This document shows, piece by piece, positions 32,993 to 41,938 of a DNA stretch of 64,000 nt. Below the pieces are notes generated by a model. It did not search any database. It was not told the origin of the DNA and was given only the letters and a program-made list of their open reading frames with translations. The stretch is taken from NCBI GenBank assembly GCA_020630715.1, contig JAHDIQ010000007.1:79233-143232 (forward strand), written 5' to 3'. A program made the translations under genes and the position numbers. The stretch comes from Nonlabens sp. Lineage in GTDB: Bacteria; Bacteroidota; Bacteroidia; Flavobacteriales; Flavobacteriaceae. The stretch's first letter is position 1; each line of letters starts with the position of its first letter.

Positions 32993-34291
32993 ATGAATGC
33001 CATTGCACATAAAATAAAAAACACTTTTTCACAGGAACAATTGTTCATGTTAAGCGCTTTTGTGGTGAATGGCGGAAATTATTTATATAATTTATTATTA
33101 GGTCGTTTTTTAGGTCCTACACAATTTGCAGATGCTGCCATATTGATCACCTTACTGCTAGTACTTTCTTTTATAGCCATGACTTTTCAATTAACCGTCA
33201 CAAAATTTACGGTAGAATTAGGGCAAGAAGAAAGAGAAGGTTTTATCTCCAGAGTTTATAAATATGGTGTAAGTACTGGGCTTTTTATAGGCACAGCAAC
33301 GGTGTTTTTTGCCGCTGAGTTACAAGCCGTTTTTCAAACGAAATCTTCTGGAATGTTTATCGCTTTTGGACTGGCGATACCGCTCTATTTTATCATGAGT
33401 GTGAATCGAGGAATTTTACAAGGTGAAAGCAAATTCGGGAATCTTGCTATGACCTACCAGCTAGAAATGCTATCACGATTGTTACTCACTTTTACTCTCT
33501 TAATTCTATTTGATCTACCGTCAGAATATGCGGTTTCTATTGCAATAGCTGTTTCATTTATCGCCGGTCTATTTCCTTTTCAAAAAGGTTCTTTAAAAGT
33601 CTCGCAAAAACTGATGTTACCTCAACAAGAACGGAAAAGAATAGTACTGTTTTTTGTACTCACTGCCTGTTATGAACTCACTCAAATCGTATGTAACAAT
33701 AGCGATATTTTATTAGTAAAACATTATTTCCCATCTTATGAAGCTGGTTTATATGCGTCACTTGCCTTAATAGGAAGAGTCGTTTATTTTGTGACGTGGA
33801 TGTTTGTGATGTTGCTTTTACCACAAGTCCTAGAAAGTCGTAAGCAAGGAAAAAATGCAGTACCTATTTTAAAAAAGTATCTGGGTTATATCTTGTTACT
33901 TTCACTAGCGATTGTAAGTTTTACGTTCTTATTTCCAGAGTTTGCGGTAGATGTCCTTTTTGGCGAGCAGTATAGAAGTATTGCTCCACTATTAGGATGG
34001 TATGCGCTGGCAACTTCTTTCTTTGCACTAGCTAACATTTTTGCGTATTACTTTTTATCTGTTGATAGCTATCAACCTATCATCATTACAGCCGTTTTTG
34101 GTATGCTACAAGTGATGTTTATAATTGTATTTCATGATAACCTTTTTGAAGTAGTAATGGCACAAGTGTATGTGATGGCGACGTTACTGGTGGCTCAAAT
34201 ATCTTATTTCTGTCATAATCAGTACCGATTTAAAAAAGCACAAACGACGTTAAATGATCATTCACCGACACATCATGTCGATCCATCGTAA
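32993..34291 (+). CDS. Oligosaccharide flippase family membrane protein
   Basis: Polytopic inner-membrane protein of 432 residues with about twelve helices and the MATE/MOP-superfamily polysaccharide flippase layout: N-terminal FVVNGGNYLYNLLLGRFLGPTQFADAA, QLTVTKFTVE, a central NRGILQGESKFGNLAM and the second-half repeat YEAGLYASLALIGR. It should move lipid-linked glycans or polymer precursors across the inner membrane (Wzx- or PelG-like). Operon order is small ORF, flippase, STAS-like, GT4. No palindrome inside. Confidence 0.9.
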   Translation: MNAIAHKIKNTFSQEQLFMLSAFVVNGGNYLYNLLLGRFLGPTQFADAAILITLLLVLSFIAMTFQLTVTKFTVELGQEEREGFISRVYKYGVSTGLFIGTATVFFAAELQAVFQTKSSGMFIAFGLAIPLYFIMSVNRGILQGESKFGNLAMTYQLEMLSRLLLTFTLLILFDLPSEYAVSIAIAVSFIAGLFPFQKGSLKVSQKLMLPQQERKRIVLFFVLTACYELTQIVCNNSDILLVKHYFPSYEAGLYASLALIGRVVYFVTWMFVMLLLPQVLESRKQGKNAVPILKKYLGYILLLSLAIVSFTFLFPEFAVDVLFGEQYRSIAPLLGWYALATSFFALANIFAYYFLSVDSYQPIIITAVFGMLQVMFIIVFHDNLFEVVMAQVYVMATLLVAQISYFCHNQYRFKKAQTTLNDHSPTHHVDPS

Positions 34292-34366
34292 TTTTTAAAA
34301 ATCAGCATAAGTAAGCTGGATATTTGTGCTGTTAAATAACAACAAGAACATATAAAACAAAACATC

Positions 34367-34666
34367 ATGGCATTAGAAATCAAAAACATAGAAGGAGTAA
34401 TTTGTTTAAAAGGAGCAGTGTCTAGCTCGCATATTACAGAGTTAGTAAACTTCTTTAAAGGACTATTAGAGTTAGAATCTAGAGTGATTGTAAATTTTTG
34501 CAACGTAACGTCAAATCAAAAATCAATACTTAGAGAATTTATAAAATTAGAAAACAGTTTGACTGATGAGCAAGAGTTCCTTTTTTATGGAGAAACTCCA
34601 GATGATGCTATTCAATTATATAAAGAATTGAATAGTCCGCTTAATTTTTACCGCATCGCAGCTTAG
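34367..34666 (+). CDS. STAS-like small protein in the polysaccharide operon
   Basis: Protein of 99 residues with an alternating strand-helix pattern typical of STAS anti-sigma-factor antagonists: IEGVICLKGAV (strand pair), SSHITELVNFFKGLLELES (helix), RVIVNFCNV (central strand), then LREFIKLENSLT and EFLFYG. The usual phosphorylatable Ser in D-x-S-G after the central strand is replaced by NVTSNQKS, so classical kinase control is uncertain. By analogy only, the STAS protein SypA controls polysaccharide production in Vibrio fischeri. Assignment is from pattern, not from a search. Confidence 0.6.
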   Translation: MALEIKNIEGVICLKGAVSSSHITELVNFFKGLLELESRVIVNFCNVTSNQKSILREFIKLENSLTDEQEFLFYGETPDDAIQLYKELNSPLNFYRIAA

Positions 34667-34700
34667 TAACCATTCAAGTCTTACCATTAATATCTACATC

Positions 34701-35900
34701 ATGAAATTAGCCATCGTAACTGCATATCCACCTAGTAAAGTAACACTTAATGAATACGCATATCATTTAGTAAAACATTTTAGACAGCATGAAGAAGTCA
34801 CAGAATTAATTCTACTTACAGATGATACTGCTGCAAATGCAACAATTGATTTTGAAGAAGAAGGTTGTCAAGTAATCGTAAAACCTTGCTGGAAATTTAA
34901 TAGTTATACGAATCTGTTTTCTATCGCAAAAGCTGTCAGAACTGCTCAACCAGATATGGTGTTATATAACCTGCAGTTCATGAAATTTGGTGATCAAAAA
35001 ATCCCTGCAGCCTTAGGATTGTTCTCACCATGGTTGACTAAGTTGATGAAAGTGAAAACAACCGTTTTACTACATAATATTATGGAAACGGTAGATTTAT
35101 CTAGTGCTGGATTTACCAGTAATAAAATTAAGATGGGTGTTTTTAATTTTATAGGAGAAATGCTAACACGTGTGATTCTTAAAGCAGATAAAGTGGTACT
35201 CACTATTAGTAAATATGTAGATATTCTAGAAGAAAAGTATCATGCAAAAAATTGTGTGTTGATTCCTCACGGGACTTTTGAAATTCCAGAAGAACCTAGT
35301 TATGAACTGCCTGAAGGACCACTTAAAATAATGACCTTTGGTAAATTTGGGACTTATAAAAAAGTAGAAAAACTTATTGAAGCTGTTGAACAGGTAAGAA
35401 AAACTACTGGTAACGACTTAGAAATAGTCATTGCAGGAACAGATAATCCTAATACCATAGGCTATTTAGAGAATGTAAAGCAACAATATAGTCATGTATC
35501 TAATATCACTTTTACAGGTTACGTTGCTGAGGAAGAAGTACCTGTCATCTTCTCTGAAAGTGCCATGGTAGTTTTTCCTTACACGTCCACTACAGGAAGC
35601 TCTGGAGTATTGCATCAAGCAGGTAGTTATGGAAAAGCAGTAGTCATGCCAGATTTAGGAGATTTAAGTATTCTAGTAAAAGAAGAAGGTTATAAAGGTG
35701 AATTCTTTGAGCCAGAAAGTGTGGAAAGTCTTGCTACAGCAATTGAAAAACTAGTCGTAAATAAAACCTACAGGAATGAACTAGCAAGAGCTAATTATAA
35801 GGCAGCAACGGAATTACCTATATCTGTGGTTACAAAGATGTATTTGAATGCTTTTAAAGATCAACCGGTAAATGAAATACAACTGGCTGTTGTAGCTTAA
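34701..35900 (+). CDS. Glycosyltransferase family 4 protein
   Basis: GT-B fold transferase of 399 residues. The N-terminal domain starts MKLAIVTAYPPSKVTLNEYAYHLVKHF, typical of GT4 acceptors. The C-terminal domain has MTFGKFGTYKKVEKLIEAV (about 214-232), ITFTGYVAEEEVPVIFSES and the nucleotide-sugar site VVFPYTSTTGSSGVLHQAGSYGKAVVMP (about 290-317), in which the E-x7-E pattern is weak. It probably adds a sugar in the cytosol to the polymer exported by the neighbouring flippase. A bidirectional terminator follows. Confidence 0.92.
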   Translation: MKLAIVTAYPPSKVTLNEYAYHLVKHFRQHEEVTELILLTDDTAANATIDFEEEGCQVIVKPCWKFNSYTNLFSIAKAVRTAQPDMVLYNLQFMKFGDQKIPAALGLFSPWLTKLMKVKTTVLLHNIMETVDLSSAGFTSNKIKMGVFNFIGEMLTRVILKADKVVLTISKYVDILEEKYHAKNCVLIPHGTFEIPEEPSYELPEGPLKIMTFGKFGTYKKVEKLIEAVEQVRKTTGNDLEIVIAGTDNPNTIGYLENVKQQYSHVSNITFTGYVAEEEVPVIFSESAMVVFPYTSTTGSSGVLHQAGSYGKAVVMPDLGDLSILVKEEGYKGEFFEPESVESLATAIEKLVVNKTYRNELARANYKAATELPISVVTKMYLNAFKDQPVNEIQLAVVA

Positions 35901-35925
35901 ATAGTTTTATAATTTTATTGAAACC

Positions 35926-35957
35926 AACATGCCAAGTGTTTTTCTTGGCATGTTTTG
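35926..35957. terminator. Bidirectional terminator between GT4 and glycosidase genes
   Basis: AACATGCCAAG (35926-35936) and CTTGGCATGTT (35944-35954), perfect 11-bp arms, between convergent genes. Confidence 0.9.
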
Positions 35958-35975
35958 TATTAATGCGATATTTTA

Positions 35976-37484
35976 TCAATTATTTTTAATCAATAGATAA
36001 GCTGGCTTCACACTGGTAGCATCGATAATCCCAAAATGCGCCTGTTTATTCTTACGCCATGGCAGTGAACCAGCCACATCAGTTGGGATGTTATCAAAAT
36101 CATATAGTGTCCAGAAAAGGTAGTTGATACGGTCTCTTTTTTGGGTATCTAGAAGTTGTTTGTAAAATTCTGCTTGATCTTGTTGATCTTTTCCATTTAA
36201 AGTCCACAAACCATCATAACTAGGCAAGCCTATTTCTTGTAATACAACAGGTTTTGCAGTTTGATTTTCTAAAGCTTTATGAGCCGCACTTAAATCATCA
36301 ACATCTTCATAATAATGATAGGAGATAAAATCTACTTCTTTTTCTAATTTTAAAGCAGACTCAGTATTAGACCAGCCTATAGTTACTGGATGAATGGAAT
36401 CGATTTTCTTCACTGCTTTAATCGTTTGTGATAACCATGAAAGTACTTTTTCTTCTCCACGATTTTCAAAATCCAGATTGGGTTCGTTTTTGATATCCCA
36501 AGCAAGAAGCGCTGGATGATCTTTTACACGAGATACGACACTTTTTAAGTGCTTATTAGTGAGTGTCCAGTTTTTCATATCATAATCACCATAGAAATCA
36601 AAAAGGGTGATCATCACTTTCACATCTGCTTTGTGTGCATGATCTAATAGTGTTTCAAGTCTTTTTAATTTTATATCATTAACAGTGGCTTTCCCAAAAT
36701 CATCATATCCTACAAATACACGTATCGTATTTAAGTTTAGATCTTTTATGATGTTGAAGTCGTTAGTTAGTATAGTAGAATCAACTTTTTCATTAAAGGT
36801 ATCCCATGGATGCTCCTGTGGATAATAATTAATTCCCTTAATCAATCCTGTTTCTAACGGAATAGTTTTATCATTAGTAACAGTTTTGTTTACGGCTAGT
36901 TTTTCAAAATGACGTACGCGCCAGAATCCATCTTCTAGGAGTAGAATGATCCTGTAATCTTCATTAAATTCTTGATCTTTTAGGAATTGATTATTGCGGT
37001 ATATTTTTTCTATTCCAGTAACGTTTCTGTCGGTTAAAACAGCAATGGTACCGTCTGCACTATAAAATTCTAGAGTAATATGATGACTTAAAGTGGTGGA
37101 CTTTATGTGTAGGTTTTCATTGGTATTATACTGGATTAAAGCGGTTACTTTTTCACGTGCGCTTTTTGTATAATGATCATAAATGCCATCAAAATTGTTG
37201 TTTTCTAAGGCTAGGTTTTTCACATACCATGCGTCTAAATAATCTTGTTCTATTTTTTGCTGATTTGCAGGTTCCAGTGGTCTTCCAGGATTAGTTGTAG
37301 AAATCCAATTCACCTCTGGCACGTAATAGTTAGTACGTTTAAGATCCAGATGTAACATTTTTGAAGTATCTGCACCGGTATTGAGGTATGCCATAACCTG
37401 ACTAATACCATAAATAATTCCAGCGTTAATGCTTAGAAACGCAAGAATGATAAAAGATCGATATAGTAGTTTATTCTTTCTCAC
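35976..37484 (-). CDS. Membrane-anchored glycoside hydrolase (TIM-barrel, GH5/GH39-like)
   Basis: Protein of 502 residues with one N-terminal membrane anchor (SFIILAFLSINAGIIYGIS) and an extracytoplasmic catalytic domain. About 55-195 is an accessory region. About 205-495 is a TIM barrel with NTIRVFVGYDDFG, acid/base Glu in AWDIKNEPNLDF, and nucleophile Glu in KPVVLQEIGLPSYDG, as in clan GH-A. Many exopolysaccharide loci carry such a hydrolase (BcsZ, PslG, PelA) that trims or releases polymer. It is the last gene of a three-gene operon with 4-base overlaps. Family within the clan uncertain. Confidence 0.85.
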   Translation of the reverse strand: MRKNKLLYRSFIILAFLSINAGIIYGISQVMAYLNTGADTSKMLHLDLKRTNYYVPEVNWISTTNPGRPLEPANQQKIEQDYLDAWYVKNLALENNNFDGIYDHYTKSAREKVTALIQYNTNENLHIKSTTLSHHITLEFYSADGTIAVLTDRNVTGIEKIYRNNQFLKDQEFNEDYRIILLLEDGFWRVRHFEKLAVNKTVTNDKTIPLETGLIKGINYYPQEHPWDTFNEKVDSTILTNDFNIIKDLNLNTIRVFVGYDDFGKATVNDIKLKRLETLLDHAHKADVKVMITLFDFYGDYDMKNWTLTNKHLKSVVSRVKDHPALLAWDIKNEPNLDFENRGEEKVLSWLSQTIKAVKKIDSIHPVTIGWSNTESALKLEKEVDFISYHYYEDVDDLSAAHKALENQTAKPVVLQEIGLPSYDGLWTLNGKDQQDQAEFYKQLLDTQKRDRINYLFWTLYDFDNIPTDVAGSLPWRKNKQAHFGIIDATSVKPAYLLIKNN

Positions 37485-38716
37485 CTTAATTCTATACGTT
37501 TTACGGTTGATTTTCCTAAGGTTGTAATCATTACTTCATAGTTGCCCGACTCATTGAATTGTTGATCAAAAATATGTCGAGCCATTCCATTTTTAGTCCG
37601 TACCGTTATTTCTTGGTCCTTAAATTTCAAGGTAACAGGAATTCCATCAGGAATGATCTGACCTAAATAGCTGGTTAATGGACCTATGGTTATGGTATTG
37701 TTTTGATCTATTGAAACCGGAATTTGATCAATAATGGATTGGAATTTGATGTCTAATTCTGGACTTTCTACCATGCCGGTAATAACTCCTTTTACGGTCC
37801 ATGTAGATGGTGATTGTGGATGTAACGCTTTCGCGAAAGCGTAACCATTAACAGTACTAGCGGTAGTATTCCATGTATTACCTAGATCATCATGAATGTA
37901 AAAAGTGACCAAAGTACCATCTGTCAAAACGTTACCGTAGGGATCTTTTATTTGATCCGTTTTTAAGGTGATCAGTTCGTTCCCATCTGCATAGTTGTGG
38001 TTGCTGTCTTTTGTGATGTTGAAAGACACTGGAATATCTGGAAAAACATCTACGACCAGTTCTTTAGAAGATATAGATTCCATGGTACTGCCTGTGATTA
38101 AGCGTCCAGTAGATTGTGGTGCTGGAATACGTTGCCATGCAAATCCTGATTCTATTTGCTTATTACTATTTGTAATAGTGCCTTTAAATTGATAGCTCAT
38201 TTTTAAAGGCGTGTGGTCTGGAAGTAGATTGTCTAGGTGATCTATGGGAATACTTACCAGCATGGTATAGTCGCGATCATTTGCAATGATACTGCGTGGA
38301 CCTGCGTAGTTTTCTATGGCATGTAATTTTTTTAAGTTGGGTAAAAGCTGGAAAGTACCTTTTTGTAGTGTTTTTTGTTGCGCCATAAGTTCCCACTCGA
38401 TCATGCCTGCGTGTTGCGTGATTTCTTTTGGGATGTAAACACTAAGCTGTTCATCTTTAAGTTGTGTTTTTAAAACGGTAGTGCCATAAGTTCCCGATAT
38501 CACAACATCAAGTAAAGAATAAGTCTTCTTATCGTAGGTTGTAAAAGGTACTCGAATACCATTATTGGTAACGATTTGGTCTTTAGGAAGTTCTATTTTA
38601 AAATCATTTTCAGAGATAGATACTGCTGTAATGGCCTTGTTTTCAGTACATGAAAAAAGTATTGCAGTCACAGCAATAAGGATAAAAATAGTTATGTGTC
38701 TATACAATTTCATCAT
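37481..38716 (-). CDS. Ig-like-domain envelope lipoprotein of the polysaccharide operon
   Basis: Protein of 411 residues with a lipoprotein signal (IFILIAVTAILFSC, Cys at 23). The mature part is beta-rich, with at least two Ig/bacterial-invasin-like modules (DGNELITLKTDQIKDPYGNVLTDGTLVTFYI and IPDGIPVTLKFKDQEITVRT). No catalytic motif. Four-base overlaps with both neighbours show tight coupling. The palindrome at 37826-37841 encodes YAFAKAL between strands, in a loop of an Ig-like module. Probable envelope scaffold for the polymerase or hydrolase; this is inference. Confidence 0.78.
   Translation of the reverse strand: MMKLYRHITIFILIAVTAILFSCTENKAITAVSISENDFKIELPKDQIVTNNGIRVPFTTYDKKTYSLLDVVISGTYGTTVLKTQLKDEQLSVYIPKEITQHAGMIEWELMAQQKTLQKGTFQLLPNLKKLHAIENYAGPRSIIANDRDYTMLVSIPIDHLDNLLPDHTPLKMSYQFKGTITNSNKQIESGFAWQRIPAPQSTGRLITGSTMESISSKELVVDVFPDIPVSFNITKDSNHNYADGNELITLKTDQIKDPYGNVLTDGTLVTFYIHDDLGNTWNTTASTVNGYAFAKALHPQSPSTWTVKGVITGMVESPELDIKFQSIIDQIPVSIDQNNTITIGPLTSYLGQIIPDGIPVTLKFKDQEITVRTKNGMARHIFDQQFNESGNYEVMITTLGKSTVKRIELR
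37826..37841. repeat. Dispersed palindrome, copy 11 (in lipoprotein gene, AFAKA)
   Basis: Exact CGCTTTCGCGAAAGCG, read on the minus strand as YAFAKAL. Confidence 0.95.
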
Positions 38717-41700
38717 CGTGGATTCCCTACATAAGCGTTAGAGGTAATGGATATAAAAGAGTATGGCATGCCTTTAACTGGTATTAAAAACTCTTCATCT
38801 CCAGCGGTAGTTCTTTGAGGATGCACTTTATTAGAAATACTTTCATTAGGCAATCCATTTATAGATATGTTTTTAAGGCTATTAGATAATACCACAGGTA
38901 ATCTCTCTTGATTTAAAGGTATAGAAAAAGGCCTTTTACGCTGTGGTCGCACGCTTTCATCTATATAAACAGCTTCTGTCCAGATGAGTTCTCTTGAATC
39001 ATCATAATAACTTACTAGTAACTGTGGAATAGTTGCGGCCTCAATACTAGGATTAAATAAAAAGCCATTTAATCGTGATTCTTCTATGTGTAATTGAGCA
39101 GGCGCAACTGATTTATATAAATCTGTTGTAGCAACATTTGCCTTTACTTGTACTTCAAAATTAGTAGGGATTATAAAGTTTTGTTCTTCACCATAAGTCA
39201 CCTCAAAATGGATCAGGAAAGGAGTCGTCTCTTTTGCCAGTAATTTATGTTTAACAATATCTTGTGCGTTGTAACGGGCTAGTTCATTATTCTCGCTGTC
39301 ATATAAAGCTCCAGTAACTGCAATATCTGCTGGAATGTTATCTACATTTTGAATAGAACCTACAATATAAAAGGTAGAATCTCGCTGTATCATTTTTGCG
39401 GTAGTGACTTCTACAACGGGTTGTTTAAGAACATCTTCATGAAAAGTTTGCTCAGATGTTATTTTACGTTTTCCATGGTTGTAAAAGCGAGTACTGCTCT
39501 CAAACATGAGCTGATCTGGCGGAATATCGGGATCAATAGTTTCTGGAATGATGTACCATTTTCCATTATTCTTTTTTAGGGAAAGCGTGTGGTTAGTATT
39601 TATTTCCTTGAGTGGAGTAATCCATTTGATTTGTGCAACTGCATTTGCTTTTAATTCATTGTTATCTATAATAGTAACTGCGATGCTATCCATTTTTGCA
39701 TAAGAACTCAGTAAACCATCAGTGACAGATATTTCTAGCATGAATTGTGAGATATCTTTTGCTGCGTCAGGATCAATGTAAGAGTGCGCACGTTCAAATT
39801 CTTTAAAATCTAATGCATCGTAGTAAGCGGTAATGACACTTTGTGGCGTAAGTTGGACTGCTTTTTTTACATAAATTCCATAAAGCATGAAAGCAGTAAG
39901 TATTATCATGATTCCTATCCAGAATAAAGTAATACGGTACAACCATTTTTGACCTTTGCGTGTTTCAGGTCCATTTTCATAAATAAAGAGTTGCTGTTCT
40001 TCTTTCCTTTTAAAAGAAAAAAACCACATGGTTCCTAGATAAAGTATTAAAGAAATTACAACGGTAGAAAACGGTATGATTCCCCACATTAATTTTTGAA
40101 ATAAGGGAACGTCATCTTTAGGCAGTACTCTAGGTAAAGGCGCGATTCCTGCTTTTTCCCATACCGTAATTCCATTTTCTAACAAACTCAATCGATGCCA
40201 GCCAGTAAAGTAGAGTAGTGGATCATAAAATTTATCATTAGAGAATACGTATTTTAAATGGAACTTTTCTGGAACGGTTAGAAACTGTTGTAAAGATCCT
40301 ATTCCTTCAATACCTCTATATTTTGAATTTTCTAGTCTTTCTACAGCTCTAGAAGTAAGCTCTGGCAATCGCCTAGCCGAGTGGTAATTGCCATCTACCG
40401 TGCTTGCACTAGTCTGTGCGGATAGCCACGCCATCTGATCGCCAAAACCAAGAGGTAAATAACGCCATTTATCATGATCGTCTTCATTCAAAAAGTTTAC
40501 GATAGGTTGCATGTTAATCGTATCAGGCTGGCTAGGTCTAAATTTTCCTAGCGTTATGGTAAAAACAGCCATAAAAATAAAGGCGATTGCTAGAAAACCA
40601 CCACTCATTCTATGCACAATAGCGCCCCATTTTTTCTGTAAAAGTTCTTTGTAATCACCATCTGTAAATCGATAACAAAACTCACCAAATAACGGCAATG
40701 CCATGATGGATGCCCATAATGTAAAGCGATCTAGCGTTAAGATATTAAAGGCGTTCTCTCCTAAGATCTTAAGCGGTATAGGCGTCGTTCCACCAGTTCC
40801 TAATATAAATAGAAGACTAAATGAAAAGCCAAAAAACAACAACCTTTTACTGTAAAATCTATAAAAAAAATACGGCAGGAACAACAATAATATTCCCCAT
40901 GGAATAATGAAAAACACCAGTCCAGAGGATGTTACCTCTACAAAATTATCTCTGGAACCATGCGGAATAGGCACTTGAGTTATTGGGTTGTTTTTAGTGT
41001 TGATCCAGTAAGGAAGAATACAGCCTATAATTAATATTAAAGAACAAATCCCGAATGAAATTATACGAGGCAATTTGTTCCATAACGCTTTCGCGAAAGC
41101 AAAAAAAGTAACATCTCTATTACTAGAAACCTGCTCTCTTGAAGTATCCATGATTACAGTACCTATCAATGGAAATATAAAAAACACCATTCCGAAAATA
41201 GGAGTTACATGATGAGAGGTAACAGTAACGGCTATTAATGCTAATGATTTGAATAGATAGACTTTCTTTCCCGTTTTTATCCATTTATAAATCTCTGGCA
41301 AGGCATGCATGAGAATAGAGATACCAATGATACTAGGTAATTGACCGAAAATATGTAAGGTTTCTACAAAACAAGAGGAGAACACTGCCATGATAGCGGC
41401 ATAGCCAGCAACTTTTTCATTAGGAATCAGGACTTTGGTAAATCTGTAAACTCCTGTAATAAATAAGATCACTCCTAGTAATGCTACGGTAAACATCCCA
41501 AATTTAAGTCCGCCTACTAGGGAAAGAGTTCCTATAGTTTGATGTACTAATGGTGGATAACCCATTACCGTAAAGCCTGTATACCAGGTGTAACTCCATG
41601 GTTCAAACCAGCTAGTGGCATAGTGATTTGCAAAAAACAAATGAATCAATGCATCATAAGTACGCTCTAATGTAAAAAACATAGAAGTACCGTGGAATAT

Positions 41701-41754
41701 AATTCCTAGTAGTACTGCAGTGATGAGGTATTTATTTGTTTTTGAGGTCTTCAT
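38713..41754 (-). CDS. Giant multi-helix membrane protein, PTPS-related/GT-C-like
   Basis: Protein of 1013 residues. The N-terminal half has about eleven helices, with extracytoplasmic loops such as HLFFANHYATSWFEPWSYTWYTGFTVMGYPPLVH. That pattern resembles membrane proteins of the 6-pyruvoyl-tetrahydropterin synthase-related group and GT-C-like enzymes. Two further helices lie at about 565-590 and 620-645, followed by a beta-rich extracytoplasmic tail of roughly 350 residues. It may polymerise or modify the exopolysaccharide, but no catalytic residues can be assigned. First gene of the operon with the lipoprotein and hydrolase. The palindrome variant at 41086-41100 encodes FAFAKAL in a cytoplasmic loop. 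Confidence 0.8.
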   Translation of the reverse strand: MKTSKTNKYLITAVLLGIIFHGTSMFFTLERTYDALIHLFFANHYATSWFEPWSYTWYTGFTVMGYPPLVHQTIGTLSLVGGLKFGMFTVALLGVILFITGVYRFTKVLIPNEKVAGYAAIMAVFSSCFVETLHIFGQLPSIIGISILMHALPEIYKWIKTGKKVYLFKSLALIAVTVTSHHVTPIFGMVFFIFPLIGTVIMDTSREQVSSNRDVTFFAFAKALWNKLPRIISFGICSLILIIGCILPYWINTKNNPITQVPIPHGSRDNFVEVTSSGLVFFIIPWGILLLFLPYFFYRFYSKRLLFFGFSFSLLFILGTGGTTPIPLKILGENAFNILTLDRFTLWASIMALPLFGEFCYRFTDGDYKELLQKKWGAIVHRMSGGFLAIAFIFMAVFTITLGKFRPSQPDTINMQPIVNFLNEDDHDKWRYLPLGFGDQMAWLSAQTSASTVDGNYHSARRLPELTSRAVERLENSKYRGIEGIGSLQQFLTVPEKFHLKYVFSNDKFYDPLLYFTGWHRLSLLENGITVWEKAGIAPLPRVLPKDDVPLFQKLMWGIIPFSTVVISLILYLGTMWFFSFKRKEEQQLFIYENGPETRKGQKWLYRITLFWIGIMIILTAFMLYGIYVKKAVQLTPQSVITAYYDALDFKEFERAHSYIDPDAAKDISQFMLEISVTDGLLSSYAKMDSIAVTIIDNNELKANAVAQIKWITPLKEINTNHTLSLKKNNGKWYIIPETIDPDIPPDQLMFESSTRFYNHGKRKITSEQTFHEDVLKQPVVEVTTAKMIQRDSTFYIVGSIQNVDNIPADIAVTGALYDSENNELARYNAQDIVKHKLLAKETTPFLIHFEVTYGEEQNFIIPTNFEVQVKANVATTDLYKSVAPAQLHIEESRLNGFLFNPSIEAATIPQLLVSYYDDSRELIWTEAVYIDESVRPQRKRPFSIPLNQERLPVVLSNSLKNISINGLPNESISNKVHPQRTTAGDEEFLIPVKGMPYSFISITSNAYVGNPR
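41086..41100. repeat. Dispersed palindrome, copy 12, last base changed (in giant membrane protein, AFAKA)
   Basis: CGCTTTCGCGAAAGC followed by A, read on the minus strand as FAFAKAL. Confidence 0.9.
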
Positions 41755-41776
41755 TAAGAATTTGAAATGGACTGAT

Positions 41777-41872
41777 TCTATGGACGATGTAAAGATAATT
41801 CTTTCGATGAATGGTCAGTCTATCGACGAGCGGTTTCTATCGACACTAAGCCGTCGTCTATCGAATAATGCC
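41777..41872 (-). promoter_or_regulatory. Five-box candidate LytTR operator array between divergent polysaccharide operons
   Basis: Read on the minus strand, five 16-mers share the tail ATAGA or AAAGA: 41872-41857, 41851-41836, 41834-41819 (ACCGCTCGTCGATAGA), 41815-41800 (ACCATTCATCGAAAGA) and 41792-41777. Steps are 21, 17, 19 and 23 bp. The third contains ACCGCTCGTC, 9/10 identical to ACCGTTCGTC. The array covers most of the gap between starts at 41754 (minus) and 41939 (plus). Confidence 0.6.
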
Positions 41873-41894
41873 AGTTTGAGGCTCCATCCCGCGA

Positions 41895-41902
41895 TATGTT
41901 TG
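41895..41902 (+). promoter_or_regulatory. -7 element for the GT2-manA operon
   Basis: TATGTTTG, exact match to TAnnTTTG, about 37 bp upstream of the ATG at 41939. TTTG at 41875-41878 lies only 16 bp upstream, so the -33 match is imperfect. Confidence 0.55.
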
Positions 41903-41938
41903 CAGTGTAATTAATACAAAAACAAAAATTATACTCTT

